A stretch of 60,000 nucleotides of DNA from Cryptomeria japonica (lineage: Eukaryota > Streptophyta > Pinopsida > Cupressales > Cupressaceae): assembly GCF_030272615.1 (NCBI RefSeq), contig NC_081406.1, forward strand, positions 235,025,922 to 235,085,921. Direction: 5' to 3'. The notes under the pieces were generated by a model. The model did not search any database, was not told the DNA's origin, and saw only the letters and a list, made by a program, of their open reading frames with translations. Position 1 is the stretch's first letter. Each line of letters starts with the position of its first letter. Positions 1 through 11,591 of the stretch are shown here, piece after piece. The position numbers and the translations under genes were made by a program.

Positions 1-851
1 TTTAGCAAGGGCCAGGATTGCATGAAGAGGGCTTGATCCTCAATCCATGTTTGAAACTTCCACCAATGTCAGGGTGACAAGTGGCATAATGAGAAGGCTT
101 GAGAGGAGAGAGAAGAGACATTAAATGCCTAAACAGACATGATGGTTACCTTAGGGAGTTTGGTTAGGGTTAAGTTAGTGGGTAAAGCTTTTATCAGAGG
201 GATAAATGAATGTGCAAGGGTTAAAGAGTAACCATGATCAAAGAATTGAATGATTGAAGGGACTTGAGGGTTAGATGGATGGTTGACTTAGAGGAAAAGT
301 CTCTAACCAAGGGTCAAAGGTGGGTTAGATAGAATAAAGTCTTTAAGGCTTAAGAAGCCTTTAAGGGTTAACTTGTGGAAGGGAGAAAGGATTTAATGCT
401 TTTGAGAATTGACTCCTCCCCAATCCTTAGTTTAGGAATGTGAAAATGTTTAGAAGGGGATTTGGCTAAATTAGAAAGGATTAGAAGAATTTAGAAGAAG
501 GGTTATTGTGCAAGTGGGGTAGATTTTAGGATTTTAAGTAAATGTAAATTTATTTAAATGAGAAAGGAGGATTTAATTTAATGTGGGAGAGGAATTTAAT
601 TAAACAAATATGATTTATTTATCTAGTTAAATAGTTTGACTTTGGCTAGGTGAAATAAATTAAATAAATTGAATAATTTATTTAACTAAATAAAAGAAGG
701 GGATTGGGGTGAATTAATAAAATATAAATTTAATTAATAGTTGGAAAATAGGAAAGGATTAATTAAATGTGAATTTATCTAATAGCTAGATAAATGATAA
801 TTAAACAAATATAAATTCATTTAATCAAGTGGACAAAAATGTGTGTCTACA
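1..851 (-). repeat. 3' LTR of element E, partial
   Basis: This AT-rich, non-coding stretch ends in TCTACA at 851 and is followed directly by a polypurine tract on the minus strand. The same LTR end and tract occur at 15354/15355 in element D. The inner part has runs of aattaatt and aaataaat like those in the LTRs of D. The other LTR end lies before position 1, and the partner LTR is not in the window. Confidence 0.6.
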
Positions 852-868
852 TTTTGCCCCTCTTTGAA
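852..868 (-). promoter_or_regulatory. Polypurine tract of element E
   Basis: On the minus strand this reads TTCAAAGAGGGGCAAAA directly before the LTR. The sequence at 15355-15371 in D is nearly the same. A purine run abutting the 3' LTR is the plus-strand DNA priming site of LTR retrotransposons. Confidence 0.65.
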
Positions 869-886
869 GTCATGTGTGGCCACACA

Positions 887-1690
887 TTGATTCAAAGAAA
901 ATTTTCCTAATGATGCTAATAATTTTTTTTTTGGTTTTCCCCAAATGTTGATTGTAGAATAATGATGCGAGTATGCCCCCTCAAGAGATGAATCAGATAG
1001 GTTTTAGAATTTTTAGGATTTTTTAATGATTTTGGAATTTTAAAAAAATAATAATTTTTACCCAATTCATTCCCCGATTAGAAAGTTTGATTGGTGTAGA
1101 GATAAATAATTTAATAAGTGGAAAAATTCAATGCAACTTAAATACCCCCATTTGATTCAAAGAAAATTTGCCTAATGATGCTAATAATTTTTTTGGGTTT
1201 TCCCCAAATGTTGATTATCGAATAATGATGCGAGTATGCCCCCTCAAGAGATGAATCAGGTAGGTTTTAGAATTTGTAGGTTTTTTTGACAATTTTGGAA
1301 TTTTTTTTTTTAATTTTGAAGAATATTTACCCAATTCATTTCCCGATTAGAAAGTTTGAGTGGTGCAGAGATAAATAATTTAATAAGTGGGAAAAATCAA
1401 TGCCACTTAAATACCCCCAATTGATTCAAAGAAAATTTGCCTAATGATGCTAATAATTTTTTTTTGGTTTTCCCCAAATGCTTATTATCAAATAATGATG
1501 CGAGTATGCCCCCTCAAGAGATAAATCAGATAGGTTTTAGAATTTTTAGGATTTTTTGACAATTTTGGAATTTTTTTTTTTTTTAATTTTGAAGAATTTT
1601 TACCCAATTCATTTCCCGATTAGAAAGTTTGAGTGGTGCAGAGATAAATAATTTAATAAGTGGAAAAATTCAATGCCACTTAAATACCCC
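887..1690. repeat. Tandem repeat, three units of about 265-270 bp
   Basis: Units start at 887, 1152 and 1421 with ttgattcaaagaaaatt. Each contains gatgcgagtatgccccctca and ends in aatacccccat. The copies differ mainly in poly-T length and single bases. The array lies just inside the polypurine tract of E. A single divergent version (ttcaaagaac...tgccccctcgagg) sits at the equivalent place in D near 15390-15455. Confidence 0.85.
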
Positions 1691-1866
1691 CATTATACCC
1701 CTTTTAAAAAGTAAAAAGTGAAAACCATTTACCATTTCATTTCATTTACACATAGTGAGGTGGAGATTTGAGCTCTAAGGAAAAAATGGTGATCCCCTAC
1801 CATGAGCATCAATTCGAGTGAGCACAACAATTCCAACAACCCTCAGTATATAGCCCTATGGTATGT
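1691..1866. other. Internal spacer of E up to the N1 insertion
   Basis: Non-coding. It ends in tatgt (1862-1866), the left target-site copy of N1. No gene is seen. Confidence 0.5.
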
Positions 1867-2641
1867 TGTTAGAATCAATGATAGGCCCAAAGACACTAAG
1901 AGGGGGGGGTAAATCAGTGTCTAACCGGTTTGCATAATATTTATACTTATTTAAAACTTTACATCCCAAAATAGTGTACCGGTAAATAAGAATTAATGCA
2001 ACAAATAAGAATAACAGAGACAACATCTAAAACACGCCATAACACAAGATATTTAACGATGAAACCTGATGTGGGAAAAACCTCGGTGGTATTTGTGACC
2101 CACAATATTTACTCACTGGCCAATGAATAAATACTACTTACAATGAGGGGCTTGCACATGCAGGGAGGCCGATAGCCTAGAGCACATTGCTCAATAAAGA
2201 GTCACATTGACTACAAAATGGATTATGAAAATTCAATACAATGTACTGCTTCAAAACAACATCTCTCATGCCAGGTTCAGTACTGGTTTAAGCTCAGTCA
2301 ATAACCAAAACCTTCATTGTCAACTATATCACCTTATACAAAATTGCCTTGTACTTCTCATCTATCTCCTTACAAAATGACCTAAAAGATCTCATACATA
2401 TATGAGTCTATTACAATGTACCATGTCGGGTTTTATAAAAGATAATTACATTACAAAACAATAAACAAAAGTTTATTCCATGTCAGCCCGAGTGCCGATA
2501 TGCATTATTGCCGATGCTAGTGAAGTGCCTGCCGGTGTATGTAGAAGTCTATTACCAGTGCCAGTATCTGTCGGTTGGTTGCCAATTGGTTTCCATCAAT
2601 GAAAACATCAACTATTCTCATAAGAGTGTAGAATGCCAACA
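1867..2641 (-). repeat. 3' LTR of N1
   Basis: It matches 7665-8438 from TGTTAGAATCAATGA to the terminal CCAACA with scattered substitutions. A run of G near 1902 and the stretch atacttatttaaaacttt are shared. Confidence 0.92.
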
Positions 2642-2655
2642 ATCTCCCCCTTTGG
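2642..2655 (-). promoter_or_regulatory. Polypurine tract of N1
   Basis: On the minus strand this reads CCAAAGGGGGAGAT, directly followed by the 3' LTR (TGTTGG). It is the usual form in plant Ty1/copia elements and matches the tracts in B and H. Confidence 0.88.
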
Positions 2656-2798
2656 CATTGATGGCAACACTCAGGAGAAAAATCAAAAAAATATTCCCTA
2701 AAACTGAAGTCCAAAAAGATTTCAAAAAGATGTGCTCCCCCTGAGCAAGTCTTCTCCTTTGTATAAGTATTTTTATCTCCAATACTCCCCCTTTGACA

Positions 2799-5700
2799 TC
2801 AATGACAAAGGTTGTCAAAAATAATCAAATGAGTGCAAAAATTTAACCTCATAGTCTCTAACCGGTTGGTTACAATCTGAAAAATATCTGCCAAAATTAA
2901 ATTCAGACTCTGCATAAACCTTTTGCTATCATTCAAAGTTGCCTCAGTCTGTTGGATCGTGCCAATGAGATAGTGCATGTGTTTTTCCGGTGATCTCTCT
3001 CCTTGAACTAATGCCTTAGAGATTTCAATTCTCTGAGAGATAAGATTGTCCAACTTAGGACCAATTTTATTTTTAATTTCCTAGCCAAATGACCTTATCC
3101 TTGCCTTCTCTTTCTCAAGTTTCTCTAACTTCTCCTCAAAAATTGTCATTTCCTACTCAAAAACTGATATATGTCCAGATGAACCAATTATATTATTAGC
3201 TATGTCATCAATTTCTTTTTGGGGTTTACTGATCTCCTTATCTATGTCCTATGTCAAAAGGTGAGGTTTGCATGTTTCCCTATATAGCTCCTTGTACTCC
3301 CAAATTGTAGAGTTAAGTACCAATAATAATGTATTCAAGTGTCTTGTACACTTCTTTATAGTGTCTTCAAATAATTTATTTTTCTCTTTTTAAACTCTCT
3401 CCTTAATTGTGTCCTCATTCACCTTGTCAGTAGTTATTACATTATCAACAATGAATTTGGAAAATGTGTCCAATTTACCTAAAGAATCCTTAATATGATC
3501 TATGTTACAATTTGGTGAAATCAACTTAAGAATAGGTAATGTGTTGTCAATTGCCTTGTAGGCCAATGCATTGCAATCCGTTATCTTCTTGATTGAATCC
3601 AAAAGTACCTCTGTAACATTGGTAGGTCTAAATTCACCTGTAGATGTGCTAGATGTCTGACCAATTATCTTTATTACCTCTTTGCTCCCATCAGATGTAT
3701 CCATTTTGCTTGCATTTTCCTTCGATGGATCAGTCTGGGTTTGTATCTCAACCTGCAAAGGTTTCTCAGACTGTTTCGATGTCTCTGTTTCTCTGTTTCT
3801 CTGTGCACCTTTGCCTTAGTTTGTTTCACTATCGGTATCTCTGTCTCCGGTGGCCCTGTGCAAGTACATTTATCTTCAATAGGTTTTTCAGTCTGTGTCG
3901 GTTGCTCTGCTTATGTTAATGTCTCAGTTTCAACAGTTTCTACCGGTTTCTCTTCTATGTTACTACTGTCAACATTGTCTGACTTAACTTTAGAGTTATC
4001 CTTATCCACAATAATGTTTACCTCTCGAGTACCAAAATTCATTGTAAAAAGTATCTTTGATTTAGAATTAGTATCATCATATCTTATTCCTTCAGTGTCA
4101 ATAACCGTTGGATCTTCAGAGTGTACCAGTGTAGTATCCAAAGGTGGCGGTGGAAGATTGTCAGTAATCTTAATGTTTGGAACTCCACCAATTTTTCCTT
4201 TACCTTTGTGCTTTTGATATACCTTAAATATCTTCTTAGGTCTGTTCATTTCCTCTTGTTTTTCTTTCTCCATAAAGAATATATCCCAGTTGTCCGTTGT
4301 TTCATCTACAATTTCCTTCACTCTACCAGCCATCAGGCTTACTTGCCGGTGTCCACTAGCAAATACTGATCAGTTAGCCTCAGAAATAAGTTCATCAATT
4401 TCTTCTTTGGAGTTAACCAGGTGAACTGCCAAGAGTGCTTCAACCTTCAATTTCTTGTCTAATTCCATCACTGATAGCCTTTTAGCTTCTAGTCTCATGT
4501 AGAGATCAGTTGGTAGCTCCTCAACAACTTCAATCAAAACTTTCTTATAAATGTCTAAATGAAGAATAATGTTTTCTTCAATAGTGTTTCTGTCAGTATC
4601 ATTTGAAGAAGTATACCATTTGTTCAAATTAGACAAATTACCTTCCTCTATTATTTCATTTAGTAAGTCATTCAATGTGGGGTTTACTGGTGTCTTTTTC
4701 TTCTTAGGTGTGAGTTTCTTCTTTGGTTCCCTAACCACCTACTGTTTCTTCCTTACTGTTCTTGTTTTCTTCAGAGAAGGAGAGGGTACCGATGAGGGTT
4801 TTCTCTTCCTTTTCACTCTTTTGAACTCAGTTGCCTTACTACTGTCACTATCAGAAGATGTGTCAACTGGTGAAATATGTGCCTTCGGTTGAAGTCCTTC
4901 AAGCTCACTAGCCGATATGCCACTAAGGTTCATGAAATTTTCTTTGATTTCCTTTACTTTCTTGGATGCATCCCTAATGTTTTTTTCTCTTCTCTTAGTC
5001 CTATTCTGCATAGACACTTTACTTTCTATGGTTTCTATTTTTCCAAAGAATTCTTTAGATGGATCTCTTGGTGCATCAAGCAGTGCTTTTGCATACGTTT
5101 CTAGAACATGTAGATCAACCTCATAACCCATTTTAGTAAGCCAAATAGTTCTAGGGATTACTGCTTCCATCCAGGTTTCATCTCTTTTAATAACAAAGAA
5201 GATTTCCTTGTCATATTTCTCAACTATGCTTTGAGGAATCCTTTCCCTAGCTCTCATCTTAGATTGGAAAGATTTAAAGTAATCTATTATGTTGTTATCT
5301 CTATCAGATCCCATGCCAGTAAAAGCTTCTTGTAGTTGTTTTCCTACCAGTATATCATAACCAAAGTCTTTGGGTCCTATATCGGGGATCTCTTTAGTGA
5401 AATATAGCATCAAACATACCAAAAGGTTTCCAAAGCAGAAAATACCCTTCTTGTCTCCCTTAATCTTTTTCAGGTTGTCAATAAGCTCATGTTTTAACCA
5501 TTCACACACATCCATCTTAGCATTTTTGTTTATCAGTTCATTTGCACTGTAAATACAAAGACTGGAAATAGAATTGAGTTTGCTAGCATGTGTGGCTTTG
5601 TATCTAAGAACCATACTTCCATATCTCACATTATTGTCCTTAATGTCATTTACTATAAGTGGTCCATTGTCAGGTGTTGCTCCAGTTAGGCTTGTCACCA

Positions 5701-6182
5701 TTATGTTGGGAATCTTCTTTGTCTTATCAAGTCTACTACCAATTGAGGGTAAACTAGTAATTGCCCTAATTGCTTGTCAGGTTATCTTACAAACATAATC
5801 CGACCATAAGAATTATCCATGTGCTCTACTCAATATAGTCCTTACCACTTCCTCTAGAAATTGAGGGATATTCAGTATCTCCATAAAACCTAAAGTTTCC
5901 ACAATCTTGTGTTCGGGTTTAACAATTCCATGTTCATGAAAAATGACCTTATTTAAATTTTTCATTATTTCCTCAGATCCTAGATCTTCTATATTGCAAT
6001 GTATGTAAATCCTAGGGTCTTCTGCAAATGCTACACCCTTAGGTATTTTTGAAAAATCTCCTATAGAATTGTCTTGCTTCGCAATCTTGGGAATTATTTT
6101 TGAAAATGGGCCTAGGGCATTTCACATTCTCCACACTGGTAGGGTTTGAAAAAAAATCAGGAATAGAAGATGAAGCAATCAT
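2799..6182 (-). pseudogene. N1 ORF2: long unrecognised ORF, about 1,100 codons, disrupted
   Basis: An ATG at 6182 opens a frame that continues after one slip near a poly-T run (about 6150). It is then open through 3911 with a few stops (for example TAA and TGA near 5770-5815, a stop at 4739-4741 and one at 4370). It shifts frame between 3911 and 3758 and runs on to about 2799. The pieces at 4739-5701, 4370-4738 and 3911-4333 share one frame. The middle contains a 320-residue mixed helical/hydrophobic segment (motif IRAITSLPSIGSRLDKTKKI, then DVCEWLKHELIDNLKKIKGD). A Lys/Ser/Pro-rich tail with KKRKPSS-like basic patches follows, then coiled-coil-like Glu/Lys/Asp-rich sequence. I recognise no RT, integrase or protease motif. 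It is neither the PMD nor a normal copia pol. Function unknown. Confidence 0.7.
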
Positions 6183-6582
6183 TATGAAAAATACCTCTTA
6201 TCTGGATGCTTGCTGAATGCTTGAAAAACACTTCTCAGATTCGCCTTGAATTCCTTTGCTTGAATTTTCACTCACAAAAAGTTTGAATGCTCGATGAGTT
6301 TGAAATGAGGGTTTCCCAGTGCTTTATAGCCAAAAAGTTATTTAAAACATCATTAAATGCTCGTCGGTTAAGTGAAAACTTAACACACCTGCCAGTAAAG
6401 AAGAAATGTATCTTCTCACCATTAACCGAGGGTAGAATGCATATTTTTCAATTCACTACCATACCCCCAATGGATTATTGCTCAGTTAGATGAAGAATCT
6501 CCTACTGGTGGAGGATTACTTTGTTCTACCGGTGAAGATATAGTTTCATCAGTTTTCTAGATCTCTTTTCTTAATCCACTGT
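6183..6582. other. Spacer between the two N1 ORFs
   Basis: No convincing ORF in about 400 bp. Short open pieces rich in Pro/Ser on the minus strand (6430-6560) could be a decayed tail of ORF1. Otherwise nothing is recognised. Confidence 0.4.
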
Positions 6583-7593
6583 TTAGAATTCTTTCTTTAC
6601 CTCTTCTACCTTCTCTTTTCCCTTCAAGCTAGATCTCATATTGTTTGCCGGTGCATTCTTTCTTCTACACAATTTAGCAATATGTCCAATCTTATTACAA
6701 GCATAACAAGTCACATTATTCCTCTAAATAACCTTTCCATATCCTTGACCGGTTTGTGATTTGCATTGATTAGATAAATGTCCAAATCTTTCACAAACAT
6801 AACATTTCACATTCATTCTACAATTTTCTGAATTATGACCAACTTTGTTGCATTTGGAACATTGACCAGTGGGTGAGTTTGTGTTCTGATTATTTCTTAA
6901 TCTACACTGATTTTCTCTATGACCATATTTGTTGCAATTGAAACATTTGCCATTAAATTTATAAGCATTAGGTTGTCTTACTGGTTTGTTATGATCTTGA
7001 TTGTTTGCAGTACCAGAACTTTCTCCAACTTCAAATTCAAGTCCATTAGTATCTCCATTAGGCTTCTGACTTTTTAGCATGTCATCAAGCTCCTCTGAAC
7101 TTTTATTGAATTTGTCTTTGAGTTTATTTGCAGTAGCCAACTCATTTTCTAGAATTCCAACTTGTCTCATAAGCTTGGTTTTATCATGTTTCATGTGAAT
7201 CAGATCTATCTTCAACATATCATTTTCATGACTAAGTCTCTGATTTTCATTTCCAGCATCATTAAGTCTCCTAGTCAAGTCTTCTCCATTCTTATTCCTA
7301 TCTTCAATATCTTTACATAACCTCATAGTCATATCTTGCATTTCATTCTTTATATTATTATTTTCTTGTCTCAACTTGTTTGCAATATCTCTAAGAGTTT
7401 CTTTTTCATCATCGTCTTTCTGCATCTTCTCATGAAGTTCTTTTATTTTATTTTGTGCTATAGCTAAGTTCTCCTGAAGTCCTTTAAATAATTCCTAAGT
7501 AGTCATTAGATCATCTTCAAGTTTGATATTCTTCAACTTTTCTGCATCAAAATATTCAAGGGCTCCTTCCAACTATTTTCTTAAGTTCTCCAT
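6583..7593 (-). pseudogene. N1 ORF1: Gag-like coiled-coil protein with four CCHC zinc knuckles
   Basis: One frame runs from an ATG at 7593 to TAA at 6583-6585, about 337 codons, broken by three in-frame TAGs. The first two-thirds is a Glu/Lys/Asn-rich coiled coil. Next comes a segment with KSQKPNGDTNG and EVGESSGT that resembles copia Gag sequence before the knuckles, and the same region occurs in element A. Then come four CX2CX4HX4C knuckles: CFNCNKYGHRENQC, CSKCNKVGHNSENC, CYVCERFGHLSNQC and, after the third TAG, CYACNKIGHIAKLC. The N-terminal FDGxNYxxW / UBN2 region of copia Gag is missing. Its likely role is RNA binding or particle assembly, inferred from the knuckles. Three stops mean it is not functional as read. 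Confidence 0.82.
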
Positions 7594-7650
7594 CTGTACT
7601 AGTGTCAGAATCTTCCTCAACCTGTTAGGCTTTGGAAAATAGAGGACCAA

Positions 7651-7662
7651 GCTCTGATACCA
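7651..7662 (-). promoter_or_regulatory. Primer-binding site of N1 (initiator tRNA-Met)
   Basis: The minus strand reads TGGTATCAGAGC two bases inside the 5' LTR end at 7665, complementary to the 3' end of plant initiator tRNA-Met. Confidence 0.92.
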
Positions 7663-7664
7663 AT

Positions 7665-8438
7665 TGTTAGAATCAATGACAGTCCCAAAGACACTGAGAG
7701 GGGGGGGGTGAATAAGTGTCTAATCAGTTTGCAGAATATTTATACTTATTTAAAACTTTCCATCCCAAAATAGTGTATCGGTAAATACGAATTAATGCAA
7801 CAAATAAGAATAACAGATATAGCATAGAAAACACACCATAACACAATATATTTAATGAGGAAAGTCAGTGTGAGAAAATCCTCGGTGGTATTTGTGACCC
7901 ACAATATTTACTCACTGGATAATGAATAAATACTACTTACAATGAGGGGCCTGCACATGCAGGGAGACCAACAGCCTAGAGCATAGCTCAATAAAGATTC
8001 ACACTGACTACAAAATGGATTATCAAAATCCAATACAATGTACTACTTCAAAAAAACATCTCTCATGCCAGGTTTAGTATCAGTTTAAGCTCAGTCAATA
8101 ACCAAAACCTTCGCTGTCAACTATATCACCTTATACAAAATTGCCTTATACTTCTCATCTATCTCCTTACAAAATGACCTAAAAGATCTCATACATATAT
8201 GAGTCTATTACAATGTACCATGTTGGCTTTTGCAAAATATAATTACATTACAAAACAATAAACAAAATTTTATTCCATGTCGGACTGAGAACCGGTATGC
8301 ATTATTGCTGATGCCAGTGAAGTGCCTGCCGGTGTATGTAGAAGTCTATTACCGGTGTTGGTATCTGTCAGTTGGTTTCCAGTTGGTTGCCATCAATGAC
8401 AACATCAACTATTCTCATAAGAGTCTAGAATTCCAACA
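7665..8438 (-). repeat. 5' LTR of N1
   Basis: Partner of 1867-2641, with TG...CA ends. The sequence after it, tatgc, is the right target-site copy. Confidence 0.92.
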
Positions 8439-8515
8439 TATGCACCCTGAGATCCTCTTGTTGTGTAATTTGTTTTCAATTTTTGGTACTTTTTTTGTAA
8501 ATTTTTGCACTTTTT

Positions 8516-8960
8516 ATCGGTTTAGTGCATAGGGTAGAAGTTGTAGTGCTTTTGGTTTAGGGCTTTACATTAATGCATTAGGTCAGTCTTTTAGTGCATA
8601 GGGTAGGTATTCTATCACTTTGGGTGATTTAGGGCTTTGGGTAGGTATGATAGCTCATTGGGTTTCATTTTTAGTGCATTAGGTAGATTATCACTTTGGA
8701 TGAATTGATCAGTGCATAGAGTAGGTAGTCTAGCGCATAGGACATTTTAGCAAACAAGGTGATTTGGTCAATGCATAGAAGAGATGTTTTAGCACTTTGG
8801 GTGTTTTAGCGCATTGATATTGGAATTCAACACAAAGAAAAGATGTTTTAGCACTTTGGATGTTTTAGTGCATTAATACTGGATTTCAGTGCATAGATGC
8901 AGTTTTTTAGCATATTTGTGTTTTTAGTGCTTAGGTATAATTTTCTAGAATTTGGATGGG
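8516..8960. repeat. Degenerate short-repeat region in E
   Basis: Motifs such as tttagtgcatagggtagg and tagcactttgggtgttttag recur irregularly. The clearest pair starts at 8782 and 8841 (agatgttttagcactttgg, 59 bp apart). It lies between the N1 site and the PMD ORF of E. No ORF is present. A comparable region with gtgcatcc / cttgtgtagggta units lies before the PMD in D (15890-16005). Confidence 0.65.
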
Positions 8961-9228
8961 AAAATTTAGCACATACCTAGTAGAGGGTTAAAAATTTGAT
9001 TGGAAAACCTCCTTGGTGATTTGTGTTTGATCAATTTTGATTAGCATGATGTGAATCCCTGAGAGGATAGGTGATGATTGACATCATGATGACTGAGAGT
9101 CAATGATAAGTGCTTAATGAGATTGATTGAAATCTCACATGAGTTGATTAGGTTGATAGATAAATTGAGTAACTGAATAATGATACAATGATTCGATATG
9201 ACTACAGAAGGATTTAGGTGTATTGTAG

Positions 9229-9454
9229 TCTCAAGAGAGATACCTAAAGACAAGGGCATTGATACCTCATCTAGTGCAAGAGGATCGGGATATTATTTCC
9301 AAATGCAGATTTTTGTTGTTTCTTGATATGCCTTAGTATATGATTAACCGAGGTTTATTGACTACCTTGGCCAAGAGGTGGCATAATGATCATAACACCT
9401 TTCATTTACCCACTGGTGAGATGACAATCACATCAAAGGATGTCTACAGGATTC
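9229..9454 (+). pseudogene. PMD ORF of E, segment 1 (N-terminal part)
   Basis: The frame is open after a TAG at 9226-9228 and contains one further TAG near 9332. It encodes INRGLLTTLAKRWHNDHNTF, HLPTGEMTITSKDVYRI and flanks. The pattern LLxxLxxRWxxxxxTFHLxxGEMTITLxDV is the core of the plant mobile domain (PMD), known from MULE-related and MAIN/MAIL proteins and from extra ORFs of some gypsy elements. The ORF is on the strand opposite to the integrase of E. It is cut at 9454 by element A and resumes at 13613 in the same frame if one TSD copy is counted. The start codon is not resolved. Confidence 0.82.
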
Positions 9455-11518
9455 TGTTGGCATTGTGTTGTCATTGATGTCAACTGGTATGGGATGACAA
9501 TAGGTAGAAGAGATGGTTGTGCAACACAGCTATGAAGGAGTACAAGACATGATATCTTGGATATCACCTTGTGTTGTAGAACACCGATAAGGTGAGGAAG
9601 AGTGATCATTGGTGACACCGGTACACAAGTTAGTGCCCGACTTGTGTGGATGAGATGAATAGGTTACCAACACAGTGTATCACCAGTAAGGAGAGTATGT
9701 CAACTATTTAGTGAAGTGTTGACAATGGGGAAGGTGCTTGAGCTATTGTTTATGATGGAGAGATAGAATGTTACCTGAATAACATAACACCAGAAGAGAA
9801 GATTGAACAAGTCACTGGTATGCTGTGAGGTTGCAGAATGGTAGGACTCCCACTGGATGAAGATGCAGATAGAGGAAGAATGGCCTGACTGATGGTGGAG
9901 TCTGGAGATGATTGATGACTTGTGTCATCAAGAGGTTTTACCAGTATGAATGTCTAATGGTAATATGGAGAAGGTGTAGATGAAGAAGACTTCTGACTTT
10001 GTGGGAATGTGCATGATTTGAATGGACATGTTTGATGATCGGTCAAGGAGTTCCACCAGCAGTTCAAGCAGAAAATAGACATGATAAGATTACTAGTATA
10101 ATGTGAGATATCGACAGGGTTAGCAAACTAGCAGGAAAGAGGAACTGGTAGGGTGTTTGGTCGACGATCCTATTTGGACCAATTTGGGGTGTCAAGCTGG
10201 CAGTTGGTCGACATGGATGCCACATGGGGTCAAGGTGTCAAGCTCACCGAGGTTGGTGAAGTTCCATGTGGAGTTAGGTATCTTGACAGGTGTGCATTGA
10301 ATATGGATCTCGTGATTTATGGAATGGATCAGAAGCATGTGGCTCAAGGAAGAATGAACATAGAAGAATCACGTAGTAGTTGATGCTTGGATCGAAGCAA
10401 GAAGATCAGATTGTAAGATGTCTTTGAGAAGGAAATAATAGAGGCATTAATGGTGGTTTGACTGATATAGGTCAAGGAAAAGGACCACATTTTCTATATT
10501 TGAAAAACATGTATTGGAAGGCACGATAATGGTGGAGATGAATAGTTGGATGCCAGAGAGATAAGATCAAGTAGGATTTGATTGGATTCGGTTTGCCTTG
10601 AGGATGGTAAGGAAACCCTAACCACCTAGATTTTGAATTAGGATTTGGTGGAAAAACCTGGCTATAAGAATGAAGGCCAAAGAGATTATTTATTGCTGCT
10701 GAATAGAAGATTATTGTGCTACTACGAAGTGAGTTACTTTTGCAAGTGTAAGAGAAAATCAGCCAAGTGCTTAATGAGGATCTAAGAAGTGAGTGAGAGT
10801 GAGGGAGAACCTAGTTGAAGCATTCAACTGGTAGAAGAGAAGAATAGGTAGTGGTTATACCGGCAGAGAAGGAAGATAGAGAGCTAATAGATTATAGTAT
10901 TGGTAAAGTGCAGAGAGTGAGGAGGAGATCCAACAAAGAAGAAGAAGAGGAGAGGTATGCCGATAGGGCTTAATGGTAGAGAAGTAGTAGGTGAAGAGAA
11001 ATAAGAGAAGTGAGTCGGTGTAGCAGAGAAGGTATCTCACCGACAGAGTAAGATATATGTAATGGTTGCAAGATTCACTTGTAACAAGACAACTACTTTT
11101 GTATTTGATGTTTTCATGGTGAACACTGAGTTGTTGTTCGGTGCAGGGGTTGTAGCCCATAAATCAGGTAGGGGTTGTAGCTCCTTGGGTTGGTGCCCTA
11201 AAGTCAGGGGTTGGTGCTCCTTGGGTTGGTCCCCTAAACTTTATAACAGTGTTTTCATTGTGAGGCTGGATTGGATCAGTAGACTCTAGCAGCATTGCTC
11301 ACTGAGGTTTTTCCCATCTTGGGTTTTTCTTGTATATGTTGGTGTTATGTGATGTCCCCTTGTGAGTGTTTGCATTTGAGTTAGTCTCCACTCTAACTGG
11401 TAAGTCTGTTCATAGTTAGATCTAATAACCAGTATGTACATATAGGATTGCTAAAGGGAAAAGAATTGAGAACCATTGATTCACCCCTCCCCCTCTCAAT
11501 GGTGCATTGTGTCTAACA
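9455..11518 (+). repeat. 5' LTR of A (2,064 bp)
   Basis: It starts TGTTGGCATTG and ends GTGTCTAACA. The tail 11200-11518 matches 13283-13607, and the LTR matches solo LTR A' (34664-37156) in reverse complement. It includes a short imperfect tandem (aggggttg...ccttgggttgg, about 37-39 bp) at 11167-11240. No protein gene is seen. Confidence 0.88.
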
Positions 11519-11520
11519 AT

Positions 11521-11533
11521 TGGTATCAAAGCC
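11521..11533 (+). promoter_or_regulatory. Primer-binding site of A
   Basis: TGGTATCAAAGCC lies two bases after the LTR end. One base differs from the standard initiator tRNA-Met complement TGGTATCAGAGCC. Confidence 0.88.
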
Positions 11534-11591
11534 TAGGTTCCTAGTTAGATGAGCTTTCTCCATCTTGGGTAGATTCTGGCTTAAGGGCACA

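Larger units (their letters stand above)
1867..8438 (-). mobile_element. N1: non-autonomous LTR retrotransposon with Gag-like ORF and a large unknown ORF
   Basis: Two LTRs of about 775 bp (1867-2641 and 7665-8438) start TGTTAGAATC and end CCAACA. A minus-strand initiator tRNA-Met PBS lies inside the right LTR and a purine tract inside the left one, so the element runs right to left. Flanks are tatgt and tatgc, a TSD with one mismatch. The interior of about 5 kb holds a coiled-coil plus zinc-knuckle ORF and a long ORF with no recognisable protease, integrase, RT or RNase H. The copia-style purine tract and the Gag features suggest it is mobilised by Ty1/copia machinery; this is inference. Confidence 0.9.

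Noticed and set aside
887-1690. Possible CRISPR-like repeat array
   Set aside because: Units are 265-270 bp and directly adjacent without spacers; a plant context and the location in a retrotransposon fit a tandem repeat.
6583-7593. In-frame TAG codons as programmed readthrough in the N1 Gag-like ORF
   Set aside because: All three stops are TAG, but the other elements carry mixed stops and frameshifts, and CAG or TGG decay by C-to-T change explains them more simply.
10153-10383. 76-residue plus-strand ORF with clear codons
   Set aside because: It lies inside the 5' LTR of A and has no match to Gag/Pol motifs; chance ORF in an LTR.
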